Shown here piece by piece: positions 25,886 through 36,877 of a stretch of 64,000 bases of DNA (positions are counted from its first letter, which is position 1; every line of letters begins with the position of its first letter). The position numbers and the translations under genes were made by a program. Origin of the DNA: Merluccius polli (Eukaryota > Chordata > Actinopteri > Gadiformes > Merlucciidae). The DNA is taken from positions 54,298 through 118,297 of the forward strand of contig JAOPHQ010006593.1 in assembly GCA_030340625.1 (NCBI GenBank). The letters run 5' to 3'. The notes under the pieces were generated by a model. That model was not told the DNA's origin, did no database searches, and saw only the letters and a list, made by a program, of their open reading frames with translations.

Positions 25886-26934
25886 TGTGGGTGTGTGTGT
25901 GTGCACGCTGACGATGCTGACTATAAAGAAGTGACAATGACAAAGTTTATGACAAAGTGATACAGCAAGAGCTAAGACGAAAGATCTTGCTGGGTTCGGT
26001 TCATGAAGCGGACTGAACTGACACTTATTTTAATATATTTTGTGAACTCCACTTTAGGGGTAGATTTCAGTTAGGCTACGCCTCAAGCTATGGTTGACTA
26101 TGCATTTTCCACGTTATTTTTAGACACTTTTTTATCACACTCACTTTCACTTTCTTATCTTCAGTGGACACTTTCCTCCCCGGTCTCCTTTCTACTCAGT
26201 TGTATCAACTCCCCCACACCAGATCGTTCATGCATCCCACTCCATTTGCCCTTTAAGGTCAACACTTCTCTCTTAGATTTAGTCAATCAAGCTTCATGAT
26301 ATATACATTTATGATTCAATTATAATCTTCATAACATGTATACTTCTATTGATATTACACGTCCTTTATTGTTTATATATTTCTTATATATTTTCCACAT
26401 TAGTTATCACATATTTGAGATCATAGAGCTGGGGCCAGGTTGATTTAGGTCCTGTCTTTTCAAAGTTGAGCACACACTGACCTTCTCCACTGATAAGCAC
26501 ACTTAGTAGATACATAAAAGTCTTTGCTCAGATACTTTTCCACAGCGTGCAAGCGCGTGCATGCTTGCTTGTGTGTGTGCAAGTGTTCAGTGAGTGGGCA
26601 TGTGCGGAGTGTGTGTATGCATGTGTGTGAAGGTTGACTCATCATACAATCAACATAAATTGCCTCATTCCTTCCGTGGAGAAGGCCCAACACATTATTC
26701 ATAACTTGAATTTCCTTTCGATGGCAGACAAAAGCCCCGCAGCTCCCCGAGAATGCTTTGTACACTACCATCGACCACAGTAAGAAGAAAAGGGCAAGAA
26801 CTGTTAGCGTACCCGATGATGACTTTGAATGTGACTATTCAGCAGTTGTCCCATGTGAACCTACGGAGCCCCTACCCCCCGCCTCAAACCCAGAGACTGA
26901 GGATTGTGCCGATGACTATGTGCTCATGGAGTAG
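25275..26934 (+). CDS. Small membrane-anchored tyrosine-motif adaptor, GCSAM-like
   Basis: Four exons join in phase: 25275-25303, 25698-25711, 25797-25840 and 26728-26934 (TAG at 26932), giving 97 residues. All introns are GT-AG. The protein starts MGNCVSDN: Gly2 fits N-myristoylation and Cys4 fits palmitoylation, so inner-leaflet membrane anchoring is expected. There is no transmembrane segment. Tyrosines lie in LKYRQ, ALYTTI, CDYSAV and C-terminal DDYVLM, the last a YxxM PI3-kinase SH2 docking motif. Overall plan (MGN start, spaced phospho-tyrosine motifs, acidic tyrosine end) and local matches (YTxIxH, Y-x-x-V-P-C, final D-x-Y-x-L-M) resemble germinal-centre-associated GCSAM/GCSAML, which modulate B-cell receptor signalling and motility. 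Human GCSAM lies on 3q13 with CD200R1 and CFAP91, agreeing with this neighbourhood. Another small LAT/LIME-type adaptor remains possible. Intron 3 contains a 600-bp dispersed repeat. Confidence 0.6.
25945..26544. repeat. About 600-bp dispersed repeat, copy 1
   Basis: Nearly identical to 36092-36699, from GTTTATGACAAAGTGATAC to GATACTTTTCCACA. It lies in intron 3 of the adaptor gene. Weak similarity extends left to the shared GACTATAAAGAAGT, with about 30 bp missing from this copy. No coding capacity or clear terminal repeats were seen, so it is an unclassified interspersed repeat. Confidence 0.85.
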
Positions 26935-28137
26935 GCGAACCTAGCCACACCAAGAGGACTCCAAAAGGAGTTCACCATGAAACAACATGGGATAAAGCTA
27001 CAGCCAATAGCTGGATCTAACTAGACAAACAAAAGTTTTAGTTGTTTATCCCTGCAGAGGAAACCCAACCATAGATAGGACATGAATACACGAGCATTGG
27101 TAGGCCGATACAAACAGTTCAAATGTGTAGTAAATAGGCCTATTTAATAAAATATCCGAAATTAATAAAACTGAAATATAAAAAAAAACGTCCTTTTAAG
27201 TTTTTAGGTTTGTGAAAAAAAAGTTCAGGCTTATGATTCAGTTGATTGTGAGAAATAAATGCATGACACACCAAGCATTTTCACAAAACAGTCGTACCAA
27301 AGTTGGAAAGGGCAAGATGTGACGCAACTGCGCTCTGGTTGTTAGGGGCGGGGCAATGCTAAATCATAGCGCTTACGTCATCATGTACCCTTTAAACCCT
27401 GCCCATACAATACAGAAAGCGAAAATGGTGAAAAACAGAAAAATGATCTAACTCCACAATTCAACATTAAATGGTGATACAGTCTTTTCACATGTCTTCA
27501 GCCATGACTTTCTAACATGTGTGATGTGTTGAGAAACACAAGGCAGGTTCATTGAACGTATTTAAAAGGTTTAGGCTGTGTTGCAGACACCACCAGTAGA
27601 TGGAGGGATTGCTTCTGATTTCGTATTATGATGCAAAGTGTTGCAAGGGACTTTTTAAATTCATTGAACTTGGTCTGATTTCTCCGTTATGTTGATGGCT
27701 ATCTTCATTTTGTACAAATTTGAAAATATGGACAAGTGACTTACTATACACATTAGCCTACACATATTACTTAACTTACAGGTTTTTATTAAGAAACGAA
27801 AATAATGGTACTTTCATGTCTTTTGATGCCACAATATACAAATTGAGTGAATATATAAGGATTAAGGTAGGCTATACATGGTGATTTCAATGCATAATTG
27901 CACATTATGCATTAGTCCAGCAAAATAGCCGATAAAATGTATCCAGTGTCAACTTCATCCATCTTTATCTTTCAAAGATGGTTGCACGGTTTTCAAGTAG
28001 ATTTTGTAGGTTTGGTAGTTTGTATTATAATATGACATGTCAACACAGCTCTTTCTGGGCGAAAGAGCTGTCTGAGTGAGTGAGTGAGTGAGTGAGTGTG
28101 TGTGTGTTTTTTTGTGTGAGTGTGAGAGAGAGCCTTA

Positions 28138-28193
<56 letters not shown>
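26935..28193. other. 3' flank between two convergent genes
   Basis: AT-rich sequence with AATAAA signals near 27149 and 27164 that could end the plus-strand adaptor transcript. A GAGT/GT tract and a (GT)n array at about 28140-28189 lie directly beyond the stop codon of the minus-strand receptor gene. Confidence 0.5.
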
Positions 28194-31100
28194 TCATGCA
28201 CATGGGTTGTAAATAAAGTTGACCTTCTGAAAATAACTGGCATATGGCTCCACTTCCTCCACATGGTCAATCTGTGAGAGCAGAAAGATAGTCAGAAACC
28301 CTTATAGATAAAATGCACCACACCATGCACTAATGCACAATCAATGACCAAACAAATACATGATGGCACTGAGGAGGAGGACACCTACCGATGGGGACGT
28401 GACCTCTTGGGATGATTTGCAGCCCGACCATCCACAGTGCCTTTAACAACAAACAGCCGACAATCAAGTCGTCATAATAGCATCAGCAATGGCATCAACA
28501 AACAAAGACAAAGAACTTTGACCCGTCTCCTCCTCCGACGGACATGATCACACCAACACCGGTACCTGAGTGCAGTCAGCCTCCTCCTCCCCAGGTACAG
28601 CCCGGCGAGGCCCATCACAGCAGGGATCAGCAGCAGCACCCACCAGACCACTGCACCTGTTCACCACAGAGATGGATCACTATTGTATTACTATGGTATG
28701 TGCCCTATGTGCTATGTGAGGGGGGCTGTAGCCCCCGCAGCCCCCCCCTTCCCGCGCCACTGCTTGGCAGGATCAACCAGGATGACCGTAGAAAACCGTA
28801 GTAATCGGGCCGCACCTGCAAGCGCTCGCCACGGCCCCGAAGCTGAGTCGGGGAGCTGTGCGGTCCGCGCTGCGTAGTGCGAGGCGGCGTCGCCGTTTTC
28901 GGAGGTTCCCACGGGAAGGGGGGAGACCTGCCGTCCACGGCAGGACTGCACGACACTCATGCTTTGGTGCAAAATAATCTACTATCGACCGCTTCATATC
29001 TGCTTTGTTTAATTTTTTTAATTTAGCGCGATCATTCAGTGAGCGCGCTGCGTGTACGCACGCGCGCACGACTGTGCACGTAACGTGTGCAGACAGACAG
29101 GCAGGCAGAGACGGGGAGCGAGAGAGAGAGGAGAGATAGTACTCGCAGGAATGAGCCAGAAAGTAATATTTTATTATCAACCACAACCATTAATGCACCA
29201 ACACAGCCTCGGGAGTGGGGAGAGAAAGAGAGAAAAAAACGTGTTTCCCCCCCACTCGTCCTCCTGCAAGTAGCACCGGAGCGACCTCATTAAAATTTAA
29301 CTCGCACCTTAAGAAATTAGGTCGCATATGCGACCTAATAGGTCACACTCTGGAGCCCTGGGTAGGCCTATTACTATTGTATTACTATGGTATTACTATG
29401 GTATTACTATGGTATTACTAGTGTTACTATTGCTATTGTATTACTAGAATGGTGTGGTGTAGGTAAGATGCCACGGGATGTTTCATGTTTATTAACTCTA
29501 CAGCAAGATCAGTGTCCCATGCGGTCGCAATGTACCGTAAACAAAAACAAGTAAACAACCCACAAACGAGTGGTTGTGGTAGCGTTGTTGTGGGTTCACT
29601 ACAACTCCCACGTCGGCCACGTTAGGAGTTGCGTATGGTAGGCTATATTTAATGTCGACCTGTGGACTACGTGGATAACATCGTGCCGTCTTCATCATTG
29701 CTGCGTTGGTCGTGCGGGATATCGAGTTGCGTGTGTATCACATATCGCATGTAACGTTGTAAAGTAGTTAGCCGTTATGGAGTCCACATTGGAGCCCATG
29801 GCGTTCAAACGACTTGTGTTTTAAAACGCCGCTCCGCTGACCGTCTCCAGTCTTAAGGTCCTTGGTCTGGACATGGAGACCAGGCCGGGTCCCGCCGGGG
29901 GTCCCGCCGGGGGGTCCCGCCGGGGGGGTCCCGCCGGGGGGTCCCGCCGGGGGGTCCCGCCGGGGGTCCCGCCGGGGGGTCCCGCCGGGGGGTCCCGCCG
30001 GGGGTCCCGCCGGGGGTCCCGCCGGGGGTCCCGCCGGGGGTCCCGCCGGGGGTCCCGCTCCCACGTGGACCGGTCTGTACCGGCGTCTGTGAACCCAGCA
30101 CAGACGCGGTGACTCGCTCCCACGTGGACCGGTCTGTACCGGCGTCTGTTAACCCAGCACAGACGCGGTGACTGTCCGCGAGCCTGGTGCCGTGGTTCGG
30201 TTTAAAGCTGCATGAGTATAAATACTGAACCATGGTAGTTTACTCTTGGATGATATTATTCCGGCTCAAATACATATCCGTCACTCCTTCCCTCAGCAAG
30301 ACCTGGTCCTCATGTGATCCCCAGGTTGCCATAGTGTTGGGTAGTCGACAAGGAGCAGATTGGTGCCAAATTATAGTCTATGTGGACTATAATTATATAT
30401 TCTGGACTATAATTATATTGTTCTTTTCGCGCCAGCTAGACACAACACGTGGTAAGGTGCGTCTTATTTAAAGGGGCTGCGGACGACAACGAGTATCGGC
30501 AGCAGGGGAGGGAGTAGGAGGGGGAAAACACACATAGGAGGAAAACCGTGAGTTCGTTCATTCATTCAGTCATTCATTTAGTCTATGATGGGGATATGAA
30601 AGCAGTATGTAGTGTGTGTTGAGGGTCGGTAGCCTGACTGGATTGACTGGCATGTCGCGACATGAGGTTTATTCAGGTAGTTTTTACTCAATGCAAAAAC
30701 GTAGCGTACACAGATATAAGTAGTGTCATCAGATTGGCATTACTTCGGTTGTTCTGTCTGCCATTTCCACTACTGGGGATAGCTGATGAGGATAGCTAAT
30801 GGGGATAGCTACTGGGGTAAACACAAGCGCAATTCCTCCTGGTTTGGTCGTTTCCTTTGTGCCGTAAAGTGAGCCTTCATGTTTCCCGGGAGATCGTACC
30901 CGGTGGCAGACAGAGCTGCGTAGTGAAAGCGAGGCTTATAGGGAAGCTAAGGGAACCGATCTAAATCATTATTCTGTAGCCATTACACTGTGCAATCAAC
31001 ATTTACTGCATATTGATACGTTAAAGGTACAATGTGTAGAATTAAATGGCATCTCTTGGCATAAATGGAATATAATATTCATAAGTATGTTTTAATTGGT

Positions 31101-34100
31101 GTATAATGACCTGAAAATAATAATCATTGTGTTTTCGTTCGCTTAGAATGAGCCGTTTATATCTACATGGGGAGCGGGTCGCCTTCCACAGAGGCCGCCA
31201 TGTTGCACCGCCATGTTTCTACAGTAGCCCAGAACGGACAAACTCGAGAACTCTAGAGAAATAAAGCCTTCACCGTTGCATATTGTTGTTGAGACTAAAA
31301 AAGGTTAGTTTCAACAACGTTTACTAGCTGGCCTGGGGGGGCGGAGTTACCCTGCGTTCAATACGTTTTACAATAATGTCCGCCCGCCAGGAACATCCCG
31401 ACATCAAAACTGAAAATTACATTTCTAGCAGCATAGCGCTACTGTGGTGGTGTATTAAAAATAATTTCAATAGCACTTTATCTAGTTTGAAAGTTTTTTT
31501 TAAAGTTAAAGATATTGTATATTCAACAGATATTCATGCTCTGAATTAGTGATGTGACATGGTGAACTAAAGACGTGATCACAGGTATGAGTCCTGTGTC
31601 TCTAGCGGTGTCTACCTGCCCAGGAGACCGTCGGGCAGCAGCACTCCTCTCTATAGAGCCATCGTTTGGTCAATATTTCTACACAATAGGCAAATGGAAA
31701 AAATTACAAAATGTTCCCAATAGATATAACATTAAAATGGATGTTCAGAAGTGTATCCCTGCTAGCTCTACAACAGGAAAAAGCAGGTAAAAAAACTGTG
31801 TGGCCAGTGGAGCTCCAGTGTGAATGTAACACACATACTGTATACAGGTGACTTTCCGTGTACATTGGTGAAACTATCACAGACTTAAACAAAAAAACAA
31901 AATGAGTACTCGTTGTGATTTGGACCGTGTATTTAATTACAGTTTTCTGGTATTTATTGCGCCCTAGCACCTACTGGCACCGTACAGGCCAGTACAGGCC
32001 ATGGTAGCTTCTCCTACATTGTTGAAAAGGGAGAGGTGAGGGGGTTCCGTTTGTTGAAATCTGCAACCTCACTGCTAGATGCCACAGAATTTTACACATT
32101 GTACCTTTAAAGCAAAAAAGTTGTCTACAGCACCTTTTAAATGAAATCATTTCTAAATTTGGTCACTTGGAATTAGAAAAGGAAAAAAAGCGGTAACACT
32201 TTACATGTACGCAAAACGTGGGTAGTTACTGAGGACAAGGGCGTCAGTTTGGTTTTAGAAGTGGTGGGGACCAGGGCTGGAGTGGGAACAAAATTCGGCG
32301 CGATTGTCGACGGGGGGGGGGGGGGGGGGGGGGGGGCGATTGTCAACGGGGGGGGGGCCCGATTGTCAACGGGGGGGGGGGGGGCGATTGTCAACGGGGT
32401 GGGGGGGGGGGGGCCGCAGACCCGAGTCCACACACAGCCGGTGTGCATGCTGTGAGGATGTCATCGCGCCTATCGCATGATTTAGACTTGACGGTTTCGG
32501 TTGAGTATGTGGGGATTTTTTCGGTCGCAATTGGTTTGCACATTTTTAAAAGTGGTGCAAATTATAAATAGTGGTGGGGACATGTCCCCCCCCGTCCACC
32601 CCGTAATCTACGCCTATGACTGAGGAACGAATGAGTAACGAATGATGAACGACCAGGGCCCTAACTGGGACCCTAACGGGGCCCTAAGTGACAGTTACTC
32701 AGTAACTACTGAGGAGTCACTGGGAAACAGACTAGGGGACTACTGTATTCGTTACTGAGTAACGAATGATGGGTAACACTTTACAATAAGGTACGCAAAA
32801 CATGGGTAGTTACTGAGTAATGAATGAGTAACGAATGATGAATGACCAGGGCCCTAACGGGGCCCTAACAGGGCCCTAAGTGACAGTTACTCAGTAACTA
32901 CTGAGGAGTTACTGGTAAACAGACTAGGGGACTACAACTGTATTCGTTACTGAGTAACGAATGATGAACACCCAGGGCCCTAACTGGGGCCCTAACTGGA
33001 ACCCTAACAGGGCCCTAAGTGACTGTTAGGGCCCCGTTAGGGCCTCAGTTAGGGCCCTGGTCGTTCACCATTCGTTGCTCATTCGTTACTCATTCGTTCC
33101 TCAGTGACTACCCACGTTTTGCGTACCTTATTGTAAAGTGTTACCAAAAAAGCAAATAAAAAGCCTGTTTAAAATATGACTAAAAAGCAGAACTACAACG
33201 TAGGGCCCCTTCTCACTTGCCTGTCAATCACAGATGCGTGAAACGCAACACTATCAATGGCAAACAAACGTAGCGAGGGAGGGAGCCAAGAGGGAGGAGA
33301 CGTTTAAGTTGGTTGTTCAATTTCAACATTTTGCTCTCTTCTGCTCGTTTCTGCTCTTTCTCTCTCTTCACAATCATTTTTATTTTTTTATTTAAGAATT
33401 AGTAAAGTAGATCAATACACTCACATCTTAAGTGCACTGCCCTTATTGTGTGCTCTTCTTCCCAAGAAGGGTGGTTGACAACACAGGTGACATTTTCCTC
33501 CGCTGTGTCTTCTGGGAGCTCCAGAACGCTCCTCACGGTGTAGAAGCCACCAGGAAGTTCTTGGAGTTTTGTTTGTGGAGTCGTGAGGTTCCCTGAGATC
33601 CTCCAATGCACCGAGGCAGCGGGTTTCCCTTTTTCCGCGACACACACGGCCACCCTCTTGCTGCCCTGCCACTTCAGCCAGGCGGACACCCTAGGAGACA
33701 CTGAGAAGGCACCATCACACCAAAAAGTTAAACAAATACTAGAGGTGGGGAAAAAATGATTCTCTAGTATCGTGATTTTTAAAAAATAATTTAAAAAAAA
33801 TAAAACAATTAATCGATTTATTTTATTTTTTGTAAACAATATGTTTATTGTATTTACATCAACAGTAGCATGTAACCTTCCCTTAAAATGTCCTGCTGAA
33901 ATAAAAGTCAGAAAGGCTGACTGACATGTGATGACATTGTTTATGGAAATATGCCTTGTGATATACAGTCTCTAGAAGTGTATGATTCAACTTTTTCCCC
34001 ATGGTCTAGTATTAAAAAAGTAAGCAAAAATCACAATAAATCATAATATGGAAAAGTAGAATCGCATAGGCAAATGGTAAAAAATAGATAATACGGCTCT

Positions 34101-35039
34101 TCTTACCTAAGAGAATCAGACTGATGTTGACAGAGTGAGTGCCCTCCTTGTAAGCTACTTGACACTCGTAGAGCCCCTCGTCGTGGGGGGAGATGTTCGG
34201 GATGAGCAGGTAGGGCTCCCCGCTGGATGTGTTGAGGAGAGCCCAGTTGCCACCACATGTGTTACGACTCTGTCCGTCATCTTTGAGGCTTATCGTGCAC
34301 TCCCTGTGATGTAGGGTGATGTTCCAGATGACGAAAAATATCTCACTCCACGTCTTGTTGGTGCACGTCAGGTTGACGTCGGTTCCCTGTATGCCTGTTT
34401 GATTTCTGGCACCTAGACATGAGTAAAACATGGATAACAAAATATATAAAATAACAAAACACATAAAATAGAGAAATAACGTTAGCATTTATATATCACC
34501 CTAAAGGAAATGGAGATCATTTGTAACCTGAAGCAAGTTTTCATAAAAAATTAGTTGAGTCAACTATTTAAAAAGCATAGTTTATATTGTTGATGTGTTA
34601 GTTCCCTTTTACATAGAAATAGATGACATTGCGACACTAAATTAGAGGAATCTAGTCTACCTTTCAGACAAACCACAATCCCCCTTGATGTATAATTTCC
34701 ACCCTCAGGGCCTGTTGCCACTCATAGCGAAGGAACATTGTTTTACTACATCATAACCCTTTGAATCAAAATTTCCATTAAAGAAATACAGGAACACTCC
34801 ATGTCACACAGTGTTTAAAACATATTCAATATCAATTTCAATGAAGGCAGGGGAATGTCATTAGTCTAGCAAACACTCTCCATCAATGTATTTAATTTAA
34901 ACTGTCTGAAATATGACCCCAATTCTACTGACAATAATGTCACTATAAAGATAAAGCATTATTAAAGAAATCTCAAACCTGGCTCCATGCTGAGTGCTCC
35001 AGATATGATGACACAAGCAATCGCCGTGAAAACCAACAT
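28194..35039 (-). CDS. cd200r1: CD200 receptor-like inhibitory immunoglobulin receptor
   Basis: Six minus-strand exons join in phase, 287 residues: 34979-35039 (signal peptide, MLVFTAIACVIISGALS), 34107-34412 (V-type Ig domain, Cys in VNLTC and YECQV plus extra cysteines, several N-glycosylation sites), 33425-33700 (C2-type Ig domain), 28566-28656 (transmembrane helix, VVWWVLLLIPAVMGLAGLYL, then RRR), 28389-28440 and 28194-28271. Family members sit on myeloid and lymphoid cells, bind CD200 and deliver inhibitory signals through cytoplasmic tyrosines that recruit Dok adaptors. The tail has EPYASY, matching the mammalian PYASY segment, then NFIY where mammals have NPLY. The acceptor for exon 3 is fixed at 33700 by phase: a nearer AG leads to a stop. 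The 4.8-kb intron 3 is filled with transposons and a GC minisatellite. Other Ig-type inhibitory receptors are less likely given this tail and the 3q13-like neighbourhood. Confidence 0.82.
28700..29345 (-). mobile_element. hAT-type transposon fragment in the receptor intron
   Basis: A minus-strand frame contains MKRSIVDYFAPKHECR, the usual N-terminal start of ZMYM/TTF-zinc-finger hAT transposases in fish. The frame then degenerates. Palindromic GGGGGCTGTAGCCCCCGC lies at one side. The CpG-rich run at 29035-29090 belongs to the same insertion or its flank. Confidence 0.5.
29884..30056. repeat. GC-rich minisatellite, 12-14 bp unit
   Basis: About 13-14 copies of a unit of the form GGGTCCCGCCGG with one to three additional G. 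Every frame on both strands stays open (poly Gly-Gly-Pro-Ala or Arg-Arg-Asp-Pro), so the long frames here are repeat artefacts. Confidence 0.95.
30057..30175. repeat. Direct duplication of a 60-bp segment
   Basis: Two near-identical copies, about 30057-30116 and 30117-30175, each with CCACGTGGACCGGTCTGTAC and AACCCAGCACAGACGCGGTG. They immediately follow the GC minisatellite. Confidence 0.9.
31021..32110. mobile_element. TTAA-flanked non-autonomous element (piggyBac-like)
   Basis: The left end is TTAA then AGGTACAATGTGTAGAATT. The right end on the minus strand is TTAA then AGGTACAATGTGTAAAATT. The inverted repeats extend imperfectly inward (GGCATCT on both sides). It is about 1.1 kb without a transposase frame and is a different family from the element at 13031. 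Confidence 0.75.
32192..33145. mobile_element. Fold-back (long inverted repeat) element
   Basis: The left end GGTAACACTTTACA and the right end (minus strand GGTAACACTTTACAATAAGG) are long inverted repeats that include GGGTAGT..ACTGAG and GACCAGGGCCCTAAC. A further internal copy of the terminal sequence lies at about 32773. Repeated GGGCCCTAAC blocks fill the arms. A hAT element is nested at 32236-32618. Confidence 0.8.
32236..32618 (-). mobile_element. hAT-type miniature element nested in the fold-back element
   Basis: Bounded by a perfect 8-bp target duplication ACTGAGGA (32228-32235 and 32619-32626). Ends are CAAGGGCGTC and, inverted, CATAGGCGTA. It is the same family as 52266-52428 but inverted. 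The interior has expanded into poly-G tracts separated by CGATTGTCAAC. Confidence 0.85.
33146..33424. other. Part of CD200R-like intron 3
   Basis: Non-coding intron sequence next to exon 3. The donor at 33424/33425 reads AGAT then GTGAGTG on the minus strand. No other feature is visible. Confidence 0.6.
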
Positions 35040-35886
35040 TGCCCAGCACTATGTTTGGATATGTCATGCATGGGATGCGATCAAGAACATTTTCCACAGA
35101 TGCGGACTGTCCTTGAGTCTATTCTAACTTGAACTTTGTAATCACTTGAACTCAAGCAGACGAACTGTCAAAAACAACAGCTCAAACGCTTTATACATCC
35201 TCACCCAATAGTCCTCCCTCCCCCGCACTCTGCACCCTGCACCAAGTCACCAGTCATATGTATAGTCTTAAGCGTGTGCTATCTGTGTCGATTCTCATCC
35301 AGCTTAAATGTTGCATCAATCTCTGCCACTCTATACGCCTTCCAATCTTCACAATCAAAGTTGTGGTGGAAAATGTTGTGCAAGTCAACATAGTGTAGCT
35401 GGGTCTTGATGACTAAAAAAGGTTTACCACTTTTTTTCCACCACAATCATTTCTGATTGTAATGAAATAATGTATCCCATATCAAGGGAAAGTATTACTA
35501 CTATTATTATTATTATTATTATTAATATTATTATTAATAATATTATTATTATTATTACATTATCAGGTAATATTGCAAACAAGCATATTTAGAATATTTT
35601 ATTTTTCTTGTAATTTTCCAGTGTTTGTATTGGCAGGAAAGAGTGCCTGAGGGTGAGCTGCCTCTATGTAGAGATATTTCCATAGTATTTATTTATTTTT
35701 CTTGTATATATATATACTAGCCTACTCGGAGCATTCTTTTTTATTTGGTTGTGTGGTTGTACGTGTGTGTGTAGTTGTGTGTGTGAGTGTGTGTGTGAGT
35801 GAGATACGTTTCCTTCTGATAACCGTCGGCTCAAAATTTCCTGTTACATTGTTGGGCTCCAGTGTGTAAATAGCCAGTTATTGACA

Positions 35887-35889
<3 letters not shown>
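35040..35889. other. Upstream region of the CD200R-like gene
   Basis: No exon was recognised. An (ATT)n-like imperfect array lies at about 35500-35560 and a GT-rich stretch near 35757-35800. It should hold the receptor promoter, but no clear TATA or Inr was picked out. Confidence 0.4.

Positions 35890-35980
<91 letters not shown>
35890..35980. repeat. (TA)n microsatellite
   Basis: About 90 bp of TA dinucleotides with a single interruption (TGTA at about 35961). Confidence 0.95.
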
Positions 35981-35982
<2 letters not shown>

Positions 35983-36091
35983 TTTAAAAAATGTGGTCAC
36001 TGCATTAGTTGTCGAATTGTTGAGGCTAGATTTGACTATAAAGAAGTAATTGAAGGATGGCTCGGAGAGTGGACAATTTTGCAAGCAAGGA

Positions 36092-36699
36092 TGTTTATGA
36101 CAAAGTGATACAGCAAGAGCTAAGATGAAAGATCTTGCTGGGTTCGGTTCATGAAGCGGACTGAACTGACACTTATTTTAATATATTTTGTGAACTCCAC
36201 TTTAGGGGTAGATTTCAGTTAGGCTACGCCTCAAGCTATGGTTGACTATGCATTTTACACATGTTATTTTTAGACACTTTTTTATCAGACTCACTTTCAC
36301 TTTCCTATCTTCATTGGACACTTTCCTCCCCGGTCTCCTTTCTACTCAGTTGTATCAACTCCCCCACACCAGATCGTTCATGCATCCCACTCCATTTGCC
36401 CTTTAAGGTCAACACTTCTCTCTTAGATTTAGTCAATCAAGCTTCATGATATATACATTTATGATTCAATTATAATCTTCATAACATGTATACTTCTATT
36501 GATTTGTGATTACACGTCCTTTATTGTTTATATATTTCTTATATATTTTCCACATTAGTTATCACATATTTGAGATCATAGAGCTGGGGCCAGGTTGATT
36601 TAGGTCCTGTCTTTTCAAAGTTGAGCACACACTGACCTTCTCCACTGATAAGCACACTTAGTAGATACATAAAAGTCTTTGCGCAGATACTTTTCCACA
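36092..36699. repeat. About 600-bp dispersed repeat, copy 2
   Basis: Nearly identical to 25945-26544, with a few substitutions and a 5-bp insertion near 36505. It lies between the CD200R-like gene and cfap91. The left side keeps about 30 bp that copy 1 lacks. Confidence 0.85.
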
Positions 36700-36877
36700 T
36701 CACTCAACATTGCAATACACACTGTATGCTTTAAAACCTTGTTCAAGAGAAGAAGAGAAAAAAACACTTTCCTCTTCGTTACCACATCTATAAGTAGCCT
36801 ATCGCCTGCCCACTAGCGGACAACACGTTGCACTACACGTCGTTTTCAATTACCCAGCACCGCCTTGTCCGTTTAGC

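Noticed and set aside
29768..30123. Overlapping frames on both strands rich in Gly-Gly-Pro or Arg-Arg-Asp-Pro
   Set aside because: Produced by the GC minisatellite; all frames are open and none extends into flanking conserved sequence.
33680..33700. Alternative acceptor CTCCTAG for CD200R exon 3
   Set aside because: Using it with the upstream phase gives a stop within six codons; the AG just upstream (exon start at 33700) keeps the frame.
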